38,360 bases of DNA from Sphingomonas sp. Y57. GTDB taxonomy: Bacteria > Pseudomonadota > Alphaproteobacteria > Sphingomonadales > Sphingomonadaceae. A model generated the notes under the pieces. The model was not told where the DNA came from. It ran no database searches and saw nothing but the letters and a program-made list of their open reading frames with translations. Below, one piece after another: positions 8,273-16,833 of this stretch (positions are counted from its first letter, which is position 1; each line of letters starts with the position of its first letter). The stretch spans positions 1 through 38,360 of the forward strand of contig NZ_LDES01000190.1 of assembly GCF_001015195.1 (NCBI RefSeq), given 5' to 3'. Both the position numbers and the translations under genes were made by a program.

Positions 8273-8674
8273 ATGGACAAACCATCTTCGTCGACGAGCA
8301 TGTCGCAACTGCCGATCATGACCCGTGCCGATGCGGAAAGCATCGGCTTCGCGACCTTCAACCATGTTCCGACCTTGCCGGTCGATATTCCGGACGGCGG
8401 CTTCACCATCAGCGCGAAAACCAGCGAGGGGCTGCGCGTCACCTTCTATTTCGGGCCATACCACACAGGCGGGCCGCCGCGCTTCATCGACATCCAATAT
8501 CGAGATTCGGCGATGACCGTACCCGGAGGCGACGGATCGCCGGTGCCGGTGTTCGATATGCTGACGATCGCGGAGAAGGGGATTCACCGCTACGACAGCC
8601 GCAAGGCCGATACTTCCGAAAAGCCGTCGATCGCTGTCGTGCTGCTCGAAACGCCGGAAACCCGCGGTGAATGA
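8273..8674 (+). CDS. Hypothetical protein, 133 residues
   Basis: It opens with a serine-rich segment and then shows a mostly beta-strand pattern (FTISAKTSEGLRVTFYFG and FIDIQYR), consistent with a small beta fold. No catalytic motif was seen. It is the last gene of the unit that starts at 5760; 108 bases separate it from the gene before, without a visible terminator. Confidence 0.55.
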   Translation: MDKPSSSTSMSQLPIMTRADAESIGFATFNHVPTLPVDIPDGGFTISAKTSEGLRVTFYFGPYHTGGPPRFIDIQYRDSAMTVPGGDGSPVPVFDMLTIAEKGIHRYDSRKADTSEKPSIAVVLLETPETRGE

Positions 8675-8814
8675 GGTCGTCGTCGAATTCGCCTGAAAAG
8701 GCGCCTGAAGCTGCCCATCCCGAAATCCTGGCGCGAATGGTTGGGCGCGCCGGTCGTGCCGCCCGCGCCGCGGGCCATCCCTTGCCACCCACCATTTCCA
8801 CAAGGAGCATCTGC

Positions 8815-9009
8815 ATGACGACTACCGACATCGATACCGCGACCGCCGAGCAACTCGCGCCCATCCTCTACGCAGCCATTCAGCGCCTCGGCCAGCTCGG
8901 CCGCACCGGGGCGGTCGCGCTCGCCGCGTTGGTCGAAGACGACGACGCTGATTTTGAGGAAGCCTCGAGCTGGATTGGCGACATAGCCGCAGGAGACCTG
9001 CGCGAATAG
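8815..9009 (+). CDS. Small hypothetical protein (64 residues), paralogue of the gene at 18735
   Basis: AAGGAG at 8802-8807 sets the start at ATG 8815 and rules out the longer frame from 8671. The core EQLAPILYAAIQRLGQLGRTG followed by AVALAALVEDD is almost the same as EQLAPVLHAAIQRLGQLGRTG in the product of 18735-19172. Both continue with an acidic stretch and a W-I-x-x-I-A motif. So the family is a short helical module, here alone and there with an extra C-terminal domain. Function unknown. The gene is followed by a perfect hairpin. Confidence 0.65.
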   Translation: MTTTDIDTATAEQLAPILYAAIQRLGQLGRTGAVALAALVEDDDADFEEASSWIGDIAAGDLRE

Positions 9010-9040
9010 CCCATCCGACACCAACATTCCCCGTTTTCCA

Positions 9041-9068
9041 CGAAGCCCGGCCATCGCGCCGGGCTTCG
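9041..9068 (+). terminator. Perfect 10-bp hairpin, possible terminator or attenuator
   Basis: CGAAGCCCGG at 9041-9050 pairs exactly with CCGGGCTTCG at 9059-9068 around an 8-base loop. No T run follows, so termination would be weak or Rho-dependent. It separates the small gene at 8815 from the DUF3560 gene. Confidence 0.55.
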
Positions 9069-9141
9069 TGATTCCGGGGAGCGCAGATGCACCGCCTTGC
9101 CCCGAAACCTGATGATCGCGGACCGCTCGAAAAAACGATCG

Positions 9142-10626
9142 ATGACCAGCTTTACCGCAACCTACAGCCCCGAGGACAACAAGATCCGCATTTACGCATC
9201 ATCGCGCCTTGATGCCGAGACCTATGCACAGGTCAAGGAGGCCGGGTTCAAATGGGCTCCGAAACAGGAGCTGTTCGTCGCGCCCAGGTGGACGCCGCAA
9301 CGCGAGGACCTGGCCATCGAACTGGCTGGCGAGATCGAGGCGGAAGAGATGACCCTGGCCGAGCGCGCCGCGATGAAGGCCGAACGGCTCGAGGGCCTTG
9401 CAGACAAGCGCCACGCCCAAGCCAACGCCTTTGCGCGCCGCGCGGACGAACTGTCGCAGGCCTTCTATATGGGCCAGCCGATCCTTGTCGGTCATCATAG
9501 CGAGCGCGGTGCGCGCAAGACCCAGGAACGCATGCACTCCGCCATGACAGCGGCCGTGAAGGCCGAGAAGGCCGCGGGCTACTGGCTCGGCCGCGCGAGC
9601 AGCGCCGAGCATTACGCCAGCAGGAAGAGTGATCCGCGCGTCCGCGCCAACCGGATCAAGATGCTGCTGGCGGAACTGCGCGACCTTCAGCGCGGCATCA
9701 ACAGGGCCCATGCGGCGCTGGCGATCTGGGAGGAGATCACGACCGACGAACAGATCCGCCATGCGCTCGGCAACAGGGATTCCCGCGAACTCTGGTCAGG
9801 CTATGATCTCTACTACAAGGTCGACAAGGGCGAGATCACGCCTGCCGACGCACGGCAGCAATGCATCGACGGGGCAACGCTCGCCGTCAACGGCCCCAAC
9901 CGCGGCCGCTGGATCGAGCACGTCCTGCACCGGCTCGCATTCGAGCGTTCCATGCTGGGCGACGTGCCGCGCTATGATGGCGAACTGACCCCGGTCATCA
10001 TCCAGGCCTTCGCTCGTGAGCATGGCGCGGAAAGCCCCAAATGCACCGCGATCGCGGCGGCAGTCTTCCGGCTCGAAAGCCCGGTCCCGCTTCCGGCGCA
10101 TATCGCGTCGGCATCCACCCTTGAATTGAGCGAGAGCGACTGGCGCGACCTGATGCAGGGGTGCGGCTACACGGTGCCCGAGAAAAAGACGCGGCGTGCT
10201 TCGCGTAAGCCGGATGCCGTGCCGCTGATCAATCCGTCCGCCGAACAGGCCCGGCAATTGCAGGCCGTCTGGAATCTGCGGATGGTCGCGGCCTGCAAGG
10301 GCAAGTATGGCGCAGCCAAACCCGCGGAAATCTATACGACGACGCAGGCGATCTATTCGGAAAACTCCAAAGGGGACTATGCCCTCTTCAAGACCGTCGA
10401 GATAGCCGCCGATGGCCGCCGCGTCCGGATGGATTGGCAAGGACATGAGCGCGTGCGGTCTGGCGAGCCGGTGGCCCGCATTCGTATCTCGACGATCGGC
10501 AGCGAGTTCTACAAGCCGGATTCAGTGGTGGTGATCACCGACAAGCCGGGCAAGCCGCTACCGATCGACCTCGATGCTCTGGAAGCCGACGCCCGCCATG
10601 CCGCGGCCGAGGAGACCGCAGCATGA
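9142..10626 (+). CDS. DUF3560 domain protein
   Basis: From ATG 9142 the protein has 494 residues. The first 150 match the DUF3560 pattern by memory: TATYSPEDNKIRIYASSRLD, then VKEAGFKWAPKQELFVAPRW, then GQPILVGHHSERGARK. A helical middle follows and the end has a separate beta-rich part (about 360-490). DUF3560 proteins are common on alphaproteobacterial plasmids and have no known function. Other in-frame starts lie at 9112 and 9097; the usual family N-terminus favours 9142, though it has no clear ribosome binding site. The stop overlaps the next start by four bases. Confidence 0.8.
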   Translation: MTSFTATYSPEDNKIRIYASSRLDAETYAQVKEAGFKWAPKQELFVAPRWTPQREDLAIELAGEIEAEEMTLAERAAMKAERLEGLADKRHAQANAFARRADELSQAFYMGQPILVGHHSERGARKTQERMHSAMTAAVKAEKAAGYWLGRASSAEHYASRKSDPRVRANRIKMLLAELRDLQRGINRAHAALAIWEEITTDEQIRHALGNRDSRELWSGYDLYYKVDKGEITPADARQQCIDGATLAVNGPNRGRWIEHVLHRLAFERSMLGDVPRYDGELTPVIIQAFAREHGAESPKCTAIAAAVFRLESPVPLPAHIASASTLELSESDWRDLMQGCGYTVPEKKTRRASRKPDAVPLINPSAEQARQLQAVWNLRMVAACKGKYGAAKPAEIYTTTQAIYSENSKGDYALFKTVEIAADGRRVRMDWQGHERVRSGEPVARIRISTIGSEFYKPDSVVVITDKPGKPLPIDLDALEADARHAAAEETAA

Positions 10627-11129
10627 AAACCGGCGTCTCTTCCCGGCCCGCGGAGCCATCACGGATCGCTGTCCGGCCGCGCAGCGTCTGCGCAAAGGCT
10701 GAGATCGCGCCCGCTGCGGAAAACCGAAGCCGCGCGATGCTGATGGATAGTCTCGAAACCGCTGCCTGCCTCTGGGAGGCCGTGCTGACATTGCGCGATC
10801 ATCCCAGTTCCGATCCCGACGCTATCGCCCTGGCGCTGGCCATCCGCCAAACCTGCAATGCGGTCGGCACGGCTGACCTGCGCTTGACCGTCGTGGGCTG
10901 GGCCAGCGCGGTCGAGGCGGCCTGGAGCGTTGTCGCCAACAGCTACGACCTGTGTTTCGACTGGGACTTCGTGCCGGACTGGATCGTCGATCATATCGAC
11001 TGGTCCGATCCTTTCCATCCCACAATAAAGCCGGAACCCGTGCCGCAAGATCCGGGTCGTGCTGCGGCCGATGAACCTGTCGCCGCCCAGCCGCCCGCCT
11101 GGCGGCCGTCTGCCGACGAAAGGAACTGA
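10623..11129 (+). CDS. Hypothetical protein, 168 residues
   Basis: The start overlaps the DUF3560 stop (ATGA), so it is translationally coupled to it. The first 35 residues are basic and likely flexible; the middle is helical (SLETAACLWEAVLTLRD onward); the tail is proline-rich. No family recognised. Its coupling suggests a partner role for the DUF3560 protein. Confidence 0.6.
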   Translation: MKTGVSSRPAEPSRIAVRPRSVCAKAEIAPAAENRSRAMLMDSLETAACLWEAVLTLRDHPSSDPDAIALALAIRQTCNAVGTADLRLTVVGWASAVEAAWSVVANSYDLCFDWDFVPDWIVDHIDWSDPFHPTIKPEPVPQDPGRAAADEPVAAQPPAWRPSADERN

Positions 11130-11131
11130 CC

Positions 11132-11572
11132 ATGGGACGCTCGGTATCCCATCCCGGCGGAGCGCATGTCGCGTTCTCGCAGTGGGACGCGGGCTGGATC
11201 GAGGATGACGACGATTCCGGCACCCGCCATTTCGATGAATTTGCCGCACAGGATGACTGGGACTTCATCGTCGCGGATTTTCGGGAACAGGTGCTCGCAC
11301 TCTATCCTTCGGCATGGGCGCATGACGGCTGGATCGATCGTGAAGACCGGATTGTCGCCATGAACGGCTATGCCCGCTTCGGCCTCTCGGAATATTGCGG
11401 TTGCATAGCCTATTGGGTGGTCTTGCGGGACGATATCGATGTCGGCCAGGAAGGGCTGGCACAGCGATGGTTCGACCGGATCGGGCCAAAATTCGAGCAG
11501 CGTTTCGCGACCCTTGTCCGCCTGGGCAGCTTCTCGAACGGCGAGTCCGTCTATCGGCGCATCGCCGCCTGA
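11132..11572 (+). CDS. Hypothetical protein, 146 residues
   Basis: It starts two bases after the previous stop. The sequence is acidic and rich in aromatic residues (WDAGWIEDDDD and WDFIVADFREQVLALYPSAW). No domain is recognised. The tight spacing places it in the DUF3560 transcript. Confidence 0.6.
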   Translation: MGRSVSHPGGAHVAFSQWDAGWIEDDDDSGTRHFDEFAAQDDWDFIVADFREQVLALYPSAWAHDGWIDREDRIVAMNGYARFGLSEYCGCIAYWVVLRDDIDVGQEGLAQRWFDRIGPKFEQRFATLVRLGSFSNGESVYRRIAA

Positions 11573-11663
11573 CCGCCCGACTCGCCGATCCATTTTTCGT
11601 CCATTCCGCGCTCGCGGTGCCCCATCGGGGTGCTGCATCCCAATCGCGCAATCGCGCCGCGAA

Positions 11664-11686
11664 GGGGAGGGGGCGGGATTTGGGGG
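11664..11686 (+). repeat. G-rich leader tract, copy 3
   Basis: G runs of 4, 5, 3 and 5 separated by A, C and ATTT give a strict G-quadruplex pattern. It ends 33 bases before the ATG at 11720, inside a 147-base gap. Confidence 0.55.
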
Positions 11687-11719
11687 CGATGATGAGGTCG
11701 CAGAAATCCGGAGGCTCCC

Positions 11720-13420
11720 ATGACCTTTCCCACGACAATCAATACGATGGTCAGTCCGTCGCTGCTCACCAAAATCAGCCGCTTCAGTGATGGTGGGGTG
11801 CTGGCCGCCCTCCTCGAAATTATCCAGAACGCACGTCGAGCTGGCGCGAAGCGCATCGATATCACCCAGGTTAAGGCCGATCAGGGACTTGTGCTGCGCA
11901 TCCGCGACGACGGGTGCGGTATCGCCGATCCGGTCAAGTTTCTGGCGCTCGGCGATTCCGGCTGGGATGAGAAGATCGCGCGATCGGAGGATCCCGCGGG
12001 CATGGGTGTGTTCAGTCTTGCCGGCCATCATGTGACCGTGCGCTCCCATCCCGCCGCGATCGGCGCGGCCTGGCAAGTGTCGATCCCTCCGCACGCATGG
12101 GAAAGCGGCCAGGCGCTCGACGTCATCCCTTCCTCGCTCGACCAGGGCACGGAAATCGAGATCGACCTGCCCGAGGCGTGGGCGCAGCAATTGGAACAGT
12201 CCGTCAAGAGCGCGGCTCGTTTCTGCCCGGTGTCGATCTGGTTCGATGGCAACCGGCAACCGTACGAGAATTTCCTTCATGGCGCCGTGCGGATCGAGGA
12301 ATGGGAAGGCTGCCGCATCGGCGTCTTCACCGATAAATATGATCTCCATCGCGAACAGCCCAGGATCAACTTCCACGGGCTTACCGTGTGCTGCCGGCTG
12401 CCGTTCGTCAGCGACGCCGATGGCGGCCGGGGCTGGTATGCCAAGGTCGATATCGTCGACACCTGCCCAATTCGGTTTGTCCTGCCAGCGCGCAAGGAAA
12501 TTTTGCAGGGGGCCGCGCTCGAGGCGCTGCGCGAAGCCTGTGAGGCGGCGATCTTCCGCACCATCGCCCGCAAAGGCCACCATCGGCTTTCCTTTGCCCA
12601 TTGGCAGCGCGCCAGGGCACTCGGCATATCCCTGCCGGAAGCAGCCCCCTGGCTCCATGAATGGACGCCGCGCACGGCGGAAACCGATGGCGTTCCGATC
12701 GGCGAACGGGTGGCGGGCGAGCCGATGATCCTGATGCCGGCGGACCAGACCCACATCGAGCAAGCCGTGAACCGCGCGGTTGCTTCAGGACGGCCGCTCG
12801 GCGCGGCGCTGGTACGTCCGATCGACGATTTCGCGGGATATGTCTGGTATAATGCCATCCCGCGGGTGCTCGGCTGTTCCTTCCGTATCGAGCGGGGTGA
12901 AGGCGACATCTGCGACTACGGTGCGGACATGGAACCGCCATCCGATTTTCGCTCCGGGCGGGTCGAGGCAATCTCCCTCGAAATCGCCGTGCAGGGGCAG
13001 GACGTTCCCACCGAAAACGTCGATGTGATCGTGCTTCCCGCCGATGTCCTGATCATGCCACCCGATCGCTGGACCGATCTTGAGGAGGTCATCATCCTGC
13101 TCGGAGCCGACAGCGCGATCACGCCCTGCGAACTTGCCTCGCTGATCGAAGCTGCCTGTTTCTATCCCGATGAGGATTGCGATGCCGACAGCTATCATAC
13201 CCAGCAGGCGGCGTTCGAGATGCAGGCGCGCTTCGTCGCGAACATGTTGCTGCTCGGTGAGGATGCCGCGGTCCTCGAACGCGTCCGCGAGGCGATGCGC
13301 GAGCATGTCGCCTGGCTGATCCCCAAGGACCGGGCGATCAGGATGCAGGCTGTCAACCATCGGGTCGAGGCCAGCTTCGCGGACAATGACGACATGTCCG
13401 TGCTCAGCGCCGTCGAATAG
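11720..13420 (+). CDS. GHKL (Hsp90-like) ATPase
   Basis: The 566-residue protein has the Bergerat ATP-binding fold: the N box LLEIIQNARRAGA with N37 (residues 31-43), the G1 box DDGCGI (63-68) and the G2 box GMGVFSLAG (94-102). This is the fold of Hsp90, gyrase B, MutL and MORC proteins. No histidine kinase HATPase context and no transducer motif I can name is present; the rest (about 200-566) is unassigned and acidic near the end. GGAGG lies five bases before the ATG. It heads a transcript that may include the DUF1419 gene. ATP-driven clamp or chaperone action is likely; the client is unknown. Confidence 0.8.
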   Translation: MTFPTTINTMVSPSLLTKISRFSDGGVLAALLEIIQNARRAGAKRIDITQVKADQGLVLRIRDDGCGIADPVKFLALGDSGWDEKIARSEDPAGMGVFSLAGHHVTVRSHPAAIGAAWQVSIPPHAWESGQALDVIPSSLDQGTEIEIDLPEAWAQQLEQSVKSAARFCPVSIWFDGNRQPYENFLHGAVRIEEWEGCRIGVFTDKYDLHREQPRINFHGLTVCCRLPFVSDADGGRGWYAKVDIVDTCPIRFVLPARKEILQGAALEALREACEAAIFRTIARKGHHRLSFAHWQRARALGISLPEAAPWLHEWTPRTAETDGVPIGERVAGEPMILMPADQTHIEQAVNRAVASGRPLGAALVRPIDDFAGYVWYNAIPRVLGCSFRIERGEGDICDYGADMEPPSDFRSGRVEAISLEIAVQGQDVPTENVDVIVLPADVLIMPPDRWTDLEEVIILLGADSAITPCELASLIEAACFYPDEDCDADSYHTQQAAFEMQARFVANMLLLGEDAAVLERVREAMREHVAWLIPKDRAIRMQAVNHRVEASFADNDDMSVLSAVE

Positions 13421-13492
13421 CCCCTTCCCATACCAGCCTGCCAGGCGTGCTGTCGCGCGCCGCGGCGGGCCATGTCCATGAGGAACCGCCCC

Positions 13493-14083
13493 ATGACCCA
13501 AGCTCCGCCATTCAGGAAGATTTTCGACGGCGTCGCGACGCGCGAGCAGATGTTCGAGCTGTTCAACCGCGTCCCAGACTGCCCCTGTGAGGATCGTATT
13601 TCGGGAAAGGCCTTTGAGAATAGCTGGTTTGAAATCGAGAGCACCTCCTACGAATACATGCTCGAGATGCTGCCGCCATTGTTCATGCGCGCCGGGATGT
13701 TCGCGATGTCCGAACTCAAGGCCGGTTTCGTCGGCTCTGTCTTTTTCGAGATCGTGATCGGACGCACCCGCTGGTTCACCGGCTATTGCAACCTTGGTCA
13801 CCGCCATAGCCCTGACGCGATGCGCGCGGCGATTGTCGAGCATGAGACAACGGGCACCGCCGGCCTGTCGCGCGACGCAAAGCTCGACCTGATATGGGCG
13901 CGCACGCCTGCCGACTATCGCGGTCTTGCCGGGGAGGCCGCTCCCGATTCCTGGCCTCCCGAACACCGCGGCAAGCGTGTCATCCTTGTCCATCAACCCG
14001 GCGTCGGCACGGTCCAGAAGCTTCTCGAAGATCTTACGGACGACGAGATCAGCGCCCGGCTGCCCATAGATCCGATGATCTAG
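13493..14083 (+). CDS. DUF1419 domain protein
   Basis: The 196-residue protein shows the features I associate with DUF1419: PPFRKIFDGVATREQMFELF at the start, YEYMLEMLPPLFMRAGMFAM in the middle, the GYCNLGHRHSP segment, and the tail EHRGKRVILVHQPGVGTVQK with LLEDLTDDEI. The family occurs on rhizobial and sphingomonad plasmids and has no known function. ATG 13493 with AGGA eight bases upstream is preferred to the in-frame ATG at 13472. It follows the GHKL ATPase by 72 bases. Confidence 0.8.
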   Translation: MTQAPPFRKIFDGVATREQMFELFNRVPDCPCEDRISGKAFENSWFEIESTSYEYMLEMLPPLFMRAGMFAMSELKAGFVGSVFFEIVIGRTRWFTGYCNLGHRHSPDAMRAAIVEHETTGTAGLSRDAKLDLIWARTPADYRGLAGEAAPDSWPPEHRGKRVILVHQPGVGTVQKLLEDLTDDEISARLPIDPMI

Positions 14084-14127
14084 CCGGTCGGCAACCATGC
14101 GGACCAACATCCCCAAAGGAATTTGCC

Positions 14128-14487
14128 ATGACAATGCAACGCAAGGTGCTGGTCGTGATGCGATCCAGCCATCTCCACACCGAGCTGGTCGAGGTGACCG
14201 CGAAGGTGAACGTGATCGGCGACGCCATGAACCCCAAGGTCGAAGCAGACCTAGCGGTGATCGAAGGTCTCGCGCGCAAGGCTATGCGACAGCAAGAGCC
14301 GCTGTCCGGCCAGGAGCAACCCGGCTTCGGCCCTTTCGGCGACCCAGAGGCCGCCTTCGATCTCGATTTCGTCCTGTGCGCTCTGATCGACGCCGCGATG
14401 AACCGGGGCCGGATCGTGCCGGTCAAGCAGGTCGCGACGGAGACCGTCGAGCGGTGGGGCAGGGGATCGGAGACGAACGATGCCTAG
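14128..14487 (+). CDS. Hypothetical protein, 119 residues
   Basis: AAAGGA lies seven bases before ATG 14128. The protein starts with a strand (KVLVVMRSSHLHTELVEVTA) and then has helices; a central segment is rich in glutamine, glycine and proline. No family recognised. Its last eight bases overlap the start of the next small frame. Confidence 0.6.
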   Translation: MTMQRKVLVVMRSSHLHTELVEVTAKVNVIGDAMNPKVEADLAVIEGLARKAMRQQEPLSGQEQPGFGPFGDPEAAFDLDFVLCALIDAAMNRGRIVPVKQVATETVERWGRGSETNDA

Positions 14488-14698
14488 ATATTCCGTCGAC
14501 GTGAAAGCGTTCATCTCCGTCATCGTCGATGCGGATGACGCCACCGAGGCGCGGGAACGGGCCGATCATTTTGTGGAATGGCTGTCCCCGACAATCGAGC
14601 AAATCGACGACTAAAGCGCCAACCATGATCCGATCGATACCGATACCGGCCCGTTCGATATCGATGGCGAAAGCTGCGTCGAGGCGATCGGCGACTGA
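14480..14698 (+). pseudogene. Small gene with an internal TAA, 44 residues as it stands, 72 with readthrough
   Basis: The frame from ATG 14480 gives a strand-helix protein (MPRYSVDVKAFISVIVDADD, then a helix ending TIEQIDD) and stops at TAA 14612-14614. The same frame goes on for 27 codons to TGA 14698, reading SANHDPIDTDTGPFDIDGES then CVEAIGD, which has the same acidic coding character. The simplest view is a point mutation of a sense codon (TAC or TAT) to TAA in a gene of about 72 residues. Alternatively the 44-residue product is the functional form. The start overlaps the preceding gene by eight bases. Confidence 0.55.
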
Positions 14699-14752
14699 GC
14701 CGGCTTCGTGCTCTCGACCTCCATTCTGTCCTTTTCATCGAGGAGCCCGAAA

Positions 14753-15292
14753 ATGGCCAATCACTATCTGCAAACGGCGTTCGCCATTCCGGTGACGCCG
14801 GCGGAAGCGTTGCTGCTCAAGGAATGCTTCGCCGTGTCGGCGCAGCTGTCCAGCGACTTCGCAGAACTCTCGTCTGACAGCCTGCAAGCGGTGAAGACCT
14901 GTTACGCGTCGCTCAGCGAAGCCTTCAGGAACACCTTCCCGAAAAAGCCGGAAGAGGAAGATCCATTCGCGGACTTTCTCGATCTCTGGTCCGACCCGGG
15001 CTTCCCCGAGTTCGACGCCGACCTCATTATTCAAGGTGAACCGGAGGCCAGGACACAGTTCGCGTTCATCAGCGGCCATGAGGTCGACGTTCCGGCTCTC
15101 GCATCACTGATCCAGAAGGTCTGCAAATCCGCGCTGCCCTTCGGTTTTCAATGGGCGGAGGTGGCTGACAAGGACATCGCCGGCGCTTTCGGCGGCGGCT
15201 ATTATGTCGTCACCGATACGGAAATATTCGGCGGCTCGACCCGGTGGCTCATGGCGGAGACGCTGCAAACCGCGCGGGCGGGCGCGACATGA
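14753..15292 (+). CDS. Hypothetical protein, 179 residues
   Basis: GAGGAG seven bases upstream fixes ATG 14753. The protein is acidic with a helical N-terminal half and a C-terminal half holding WLMAETLQTARAGAT. A glycine-rich turn (AGAFGGGYYVVTD) is visible near residue 155. No family recognised. It overlaps the next gene by four bases (ATGA). Confidence 0.6.
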   Translation: MANHYLQTAFAIPVTPAEALLLKECFAVSAQLSSDFAELSSDSLQAVKTCYASLSEAFRNTFPKKPEEEDPFADFLDLWSDPGFPEFDADLIIQGEPEARTQFAFISGHEVDVPALASLIQKVCKSALPFGFQWAEVADKDIAGAFGGGYYVVTDTEIFGGSTRWLMAETLQTARAGAT

Positions 15293-15654
15293 AGCCGCTG
15301 CTCACGCGGCCGTGCAACGAATGCCCCTGGCGCCGCGATCATCCCGCCGGTTGGCTGGGCGGCTACCGGCCGGAGGATTTCACGCAGCAGATCCAGTTCG
15401 ACGGGCCGCCGCTGCCTTGCCACAAGACCATTCCGGGCGACGGCAGCGATGCCCGCGCCATGTGCGCCGGCGCGCTCATCTTCATGCGCAACAGCTGCAA
15501 AGGCGCGCACCATCCCGATTATGGCGACGCGCTCGATACGGTCGAGCCGGATACCGAGACGGTATTCGCGTGGTCGCAGGAATTTCTAGAGCATCATAAC
15601 AACCCGGCACAATGGATCGAGAGCGTCCGGGCCAGGATGATGCAGCGGCCCTGA
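15289..15654 (+). CDS. Cysteine-rich DUF6283-like protein, probable metal binder
   Basis: The 121-residue protein has CNECPWRRDHPAGW at residues 9-22, then LPCHKTIPG (CH at about 44-45), CAG near 59 and a further SCKGAH near 69-74. The CxxCPWR start and later CH and CAG motifs are the pattern I remember for DUF6283. Conserved cysteines in this order suggest a zinc or iron-sulfur site. It is translationally coupled to the gene upstream. Family call is by memory; function unknown. Confidence 0.6.
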   Translation: MKPLLTRPCNECPWRRDHPAGWLGGYRPEDFTQQIQFDGPPLPCHKTIPGDGSDARAMCAGALIFMRNSCKGAHHPDYGDALDTVEPDTETVFAWSQEFLEHHNNPAQWIESVRARMMQRP

Positions 15655-15737
15655 GACCGCCAATAGCCTTCCATCCCCGATACAAGACCGGGCGCCTCGT
15701 GCGCCGCGTCCGGTCGAATCCGCCAGGGAGACATCCG

Positions 15738-16160
15738 ATGAACGACGATCATTTCGACGGGCTGGTCAATGACGCGACCCATGCGGTCACCAACCTCATT
15801 CCCGACACCGTGCTGGACGGTCTTCGCGATAGGGAAAGGTCGGACCTGCTTTTCCAGATCAATGACGCGCTGACACCGATCCTGCGCGATGTGATCGACA
15901 GGACCGACACCGACAATCCGACCCGCGCCAGCACGGTTGCTGCCCTGATCTCCGAGTTGCTGGAGACCCATGCCCAAAAGTGCGACGAGGGCGGCGATTG
16001 CGAGGATGACCGTCCGCCGCACGTGATTTCGGAAATCCACGGCACCAGTGCCAATATCGACAGCATCGCGAGCTGCGACATGGAGACGGGGACGCAGATC
16101 TACCTCGTGCTGGACGATCGCACCTCGTTCCGCATCACCGTGGAAGCGATTGCCGCATGA
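15738..16160 (+). CDS. Hypothetical protein, 140 residues
   Basis: GGGAG lies seven bases before ATG 15738. The protein is helical and acidic at first (residues 1-80), then has a short cysteine and aspartate segment (KCDEGGDCEDD, about 83-93) and a beta end (TQIYLVLDDRTSFRITVEAI). No family recognised. It overlaps the next gene by four bases. Confidence 0.6.
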   Translation: MNDDHFDGLVNDATHAVTNLIPDTVLDGLRDRERSDLLFQINDALTPILRDVIDRTDTDNPTRASTVAALISELLETHAQKCDEGGDCEDDRPPHVISEIHGTSANIDSIASCDMETGTQIYLVLDDRTSFRITVEAIAA

Positions 16161-16357
16161 TCGAGATGCACATGGCGCTTCGCGCGCTCAGGCAGATCGC
16201 ACTCGCTTCCACCCAGAGCGAACTCGATGTCGCCAGGATGGATGCCGCCGATATCCTCGACGAGGCCGGTTGGGAGAAGTCGGCGCGCACCGTCATCGAC
16301 AGTATTGGCCTTCCGGTCGCCTCCGACGATGCGGAAGGCACACAGCAACAAGGCTGA
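16157..16357 (+). CDS. Small hypothetical protein, 66 residues
   Basis: It is coupled to the upstream gene by an ATGA overlap. The sequence is one helical bundle-like run (MALRALRQIALASTQSELDV). No family recognised; length and coupling support a real gene. Confidence 0.5.
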   Translation: MIEMHMALRALRQIALASTQSELDVARMDAADILDEAGWEKSARTVIDSIGLPVASDDAEGTQQQG

Positions 16358-16421
16358 TCCCGCTGCCTATGCCCGCCTGCCGGGCACAAAGTTTCCTCAC
16401 CGCAACATCATGGAGGATATC

Positions 16422-16610
16422 ATGGCCCAACTGTCTCCCCTTCGTGGGGTCTTAGCAAGCGCGGAGCACGCATATGCCTGCGCGATTCAGCGCCGCAGCG
16501 CCACCGGCCGCAATCAGTATGTCATCCGCACCGGCAGTTCGATCCAGCCGTTCCGTGTGACGGAGACGCGTCCGGCGAAGGACGAGAATCTCGTCCTGCA
16601 CGTCGCCTGA
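16422..16610 (+). CDS. Small hypothetical protein, 62 residues
   Basis: GGAGG at 16412-16416 favours ATG 16422 over the ATG at 16410, which contains that site. The product has a helix, then a basic turn and beta strands (RNQYVIRTGSSIQPFRVTET). No family recognised. Confidence 0.5.
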   Translation: MAQLSPLRGVLASAEHAYACAIQRRSATGRNQYVIRTGSSIQPFRVTETRPAKDENLVLHVA

Positions 16611-16638
16611 CGGAATTCCCATCATCGAGGAGGCGCCA

Positions 16639-16833
16639 ATGAACACTGCCGATCGATACCCGATTGCGCCTGGCATGTGGATCAGGACCGAGGAGAACGA
16701 GAAGCTCCTGTTCCTGCGATATTCCTCGACCGGCCACTGGGGCTTCTTTTCCGAGGACGGCCATCACACCGCGCGGGAATACAAGCTGCCGCTCGCGGGC
16801 CTCAAACCCTGGTACAAGGAACGCCGCCCATGA
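16639..16833 (+). CDS. Small hypothetical protein, 64 residues
   Basis: A strong GAGGAGG precedes the ATG. The product is rich in aromatic residues and looks like a small beta barrel (GMWIRTEENEKLLFLRYSST then GHWGFFSEDGHHT). It overlaps the next start by four bases. No family recognised. Confidence 0.55.
   Translation: MNTADRYPIAPGMWIRTEENEKLLFLRYSSTGHWGFFSEDGHHTAREYKLPLAGLKPWYKERRP

Noticed and set aside
9087-9212. 41-codon frame with GGGGAG before its ATG overlapping the DUF3560 start
   Set aside because: It could be a coupled leader peptide, but it has no homologue I know and the overlap is out of frame; not enough to call a gene.
10991-12763. 590-codon minus-strand frame opposite the GHKL ATPase region
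   Set aside because: The plus strand has clear N, G1 and G2 ATP-binding boxes and a ribosome binding site; the minus frame is a shadow.
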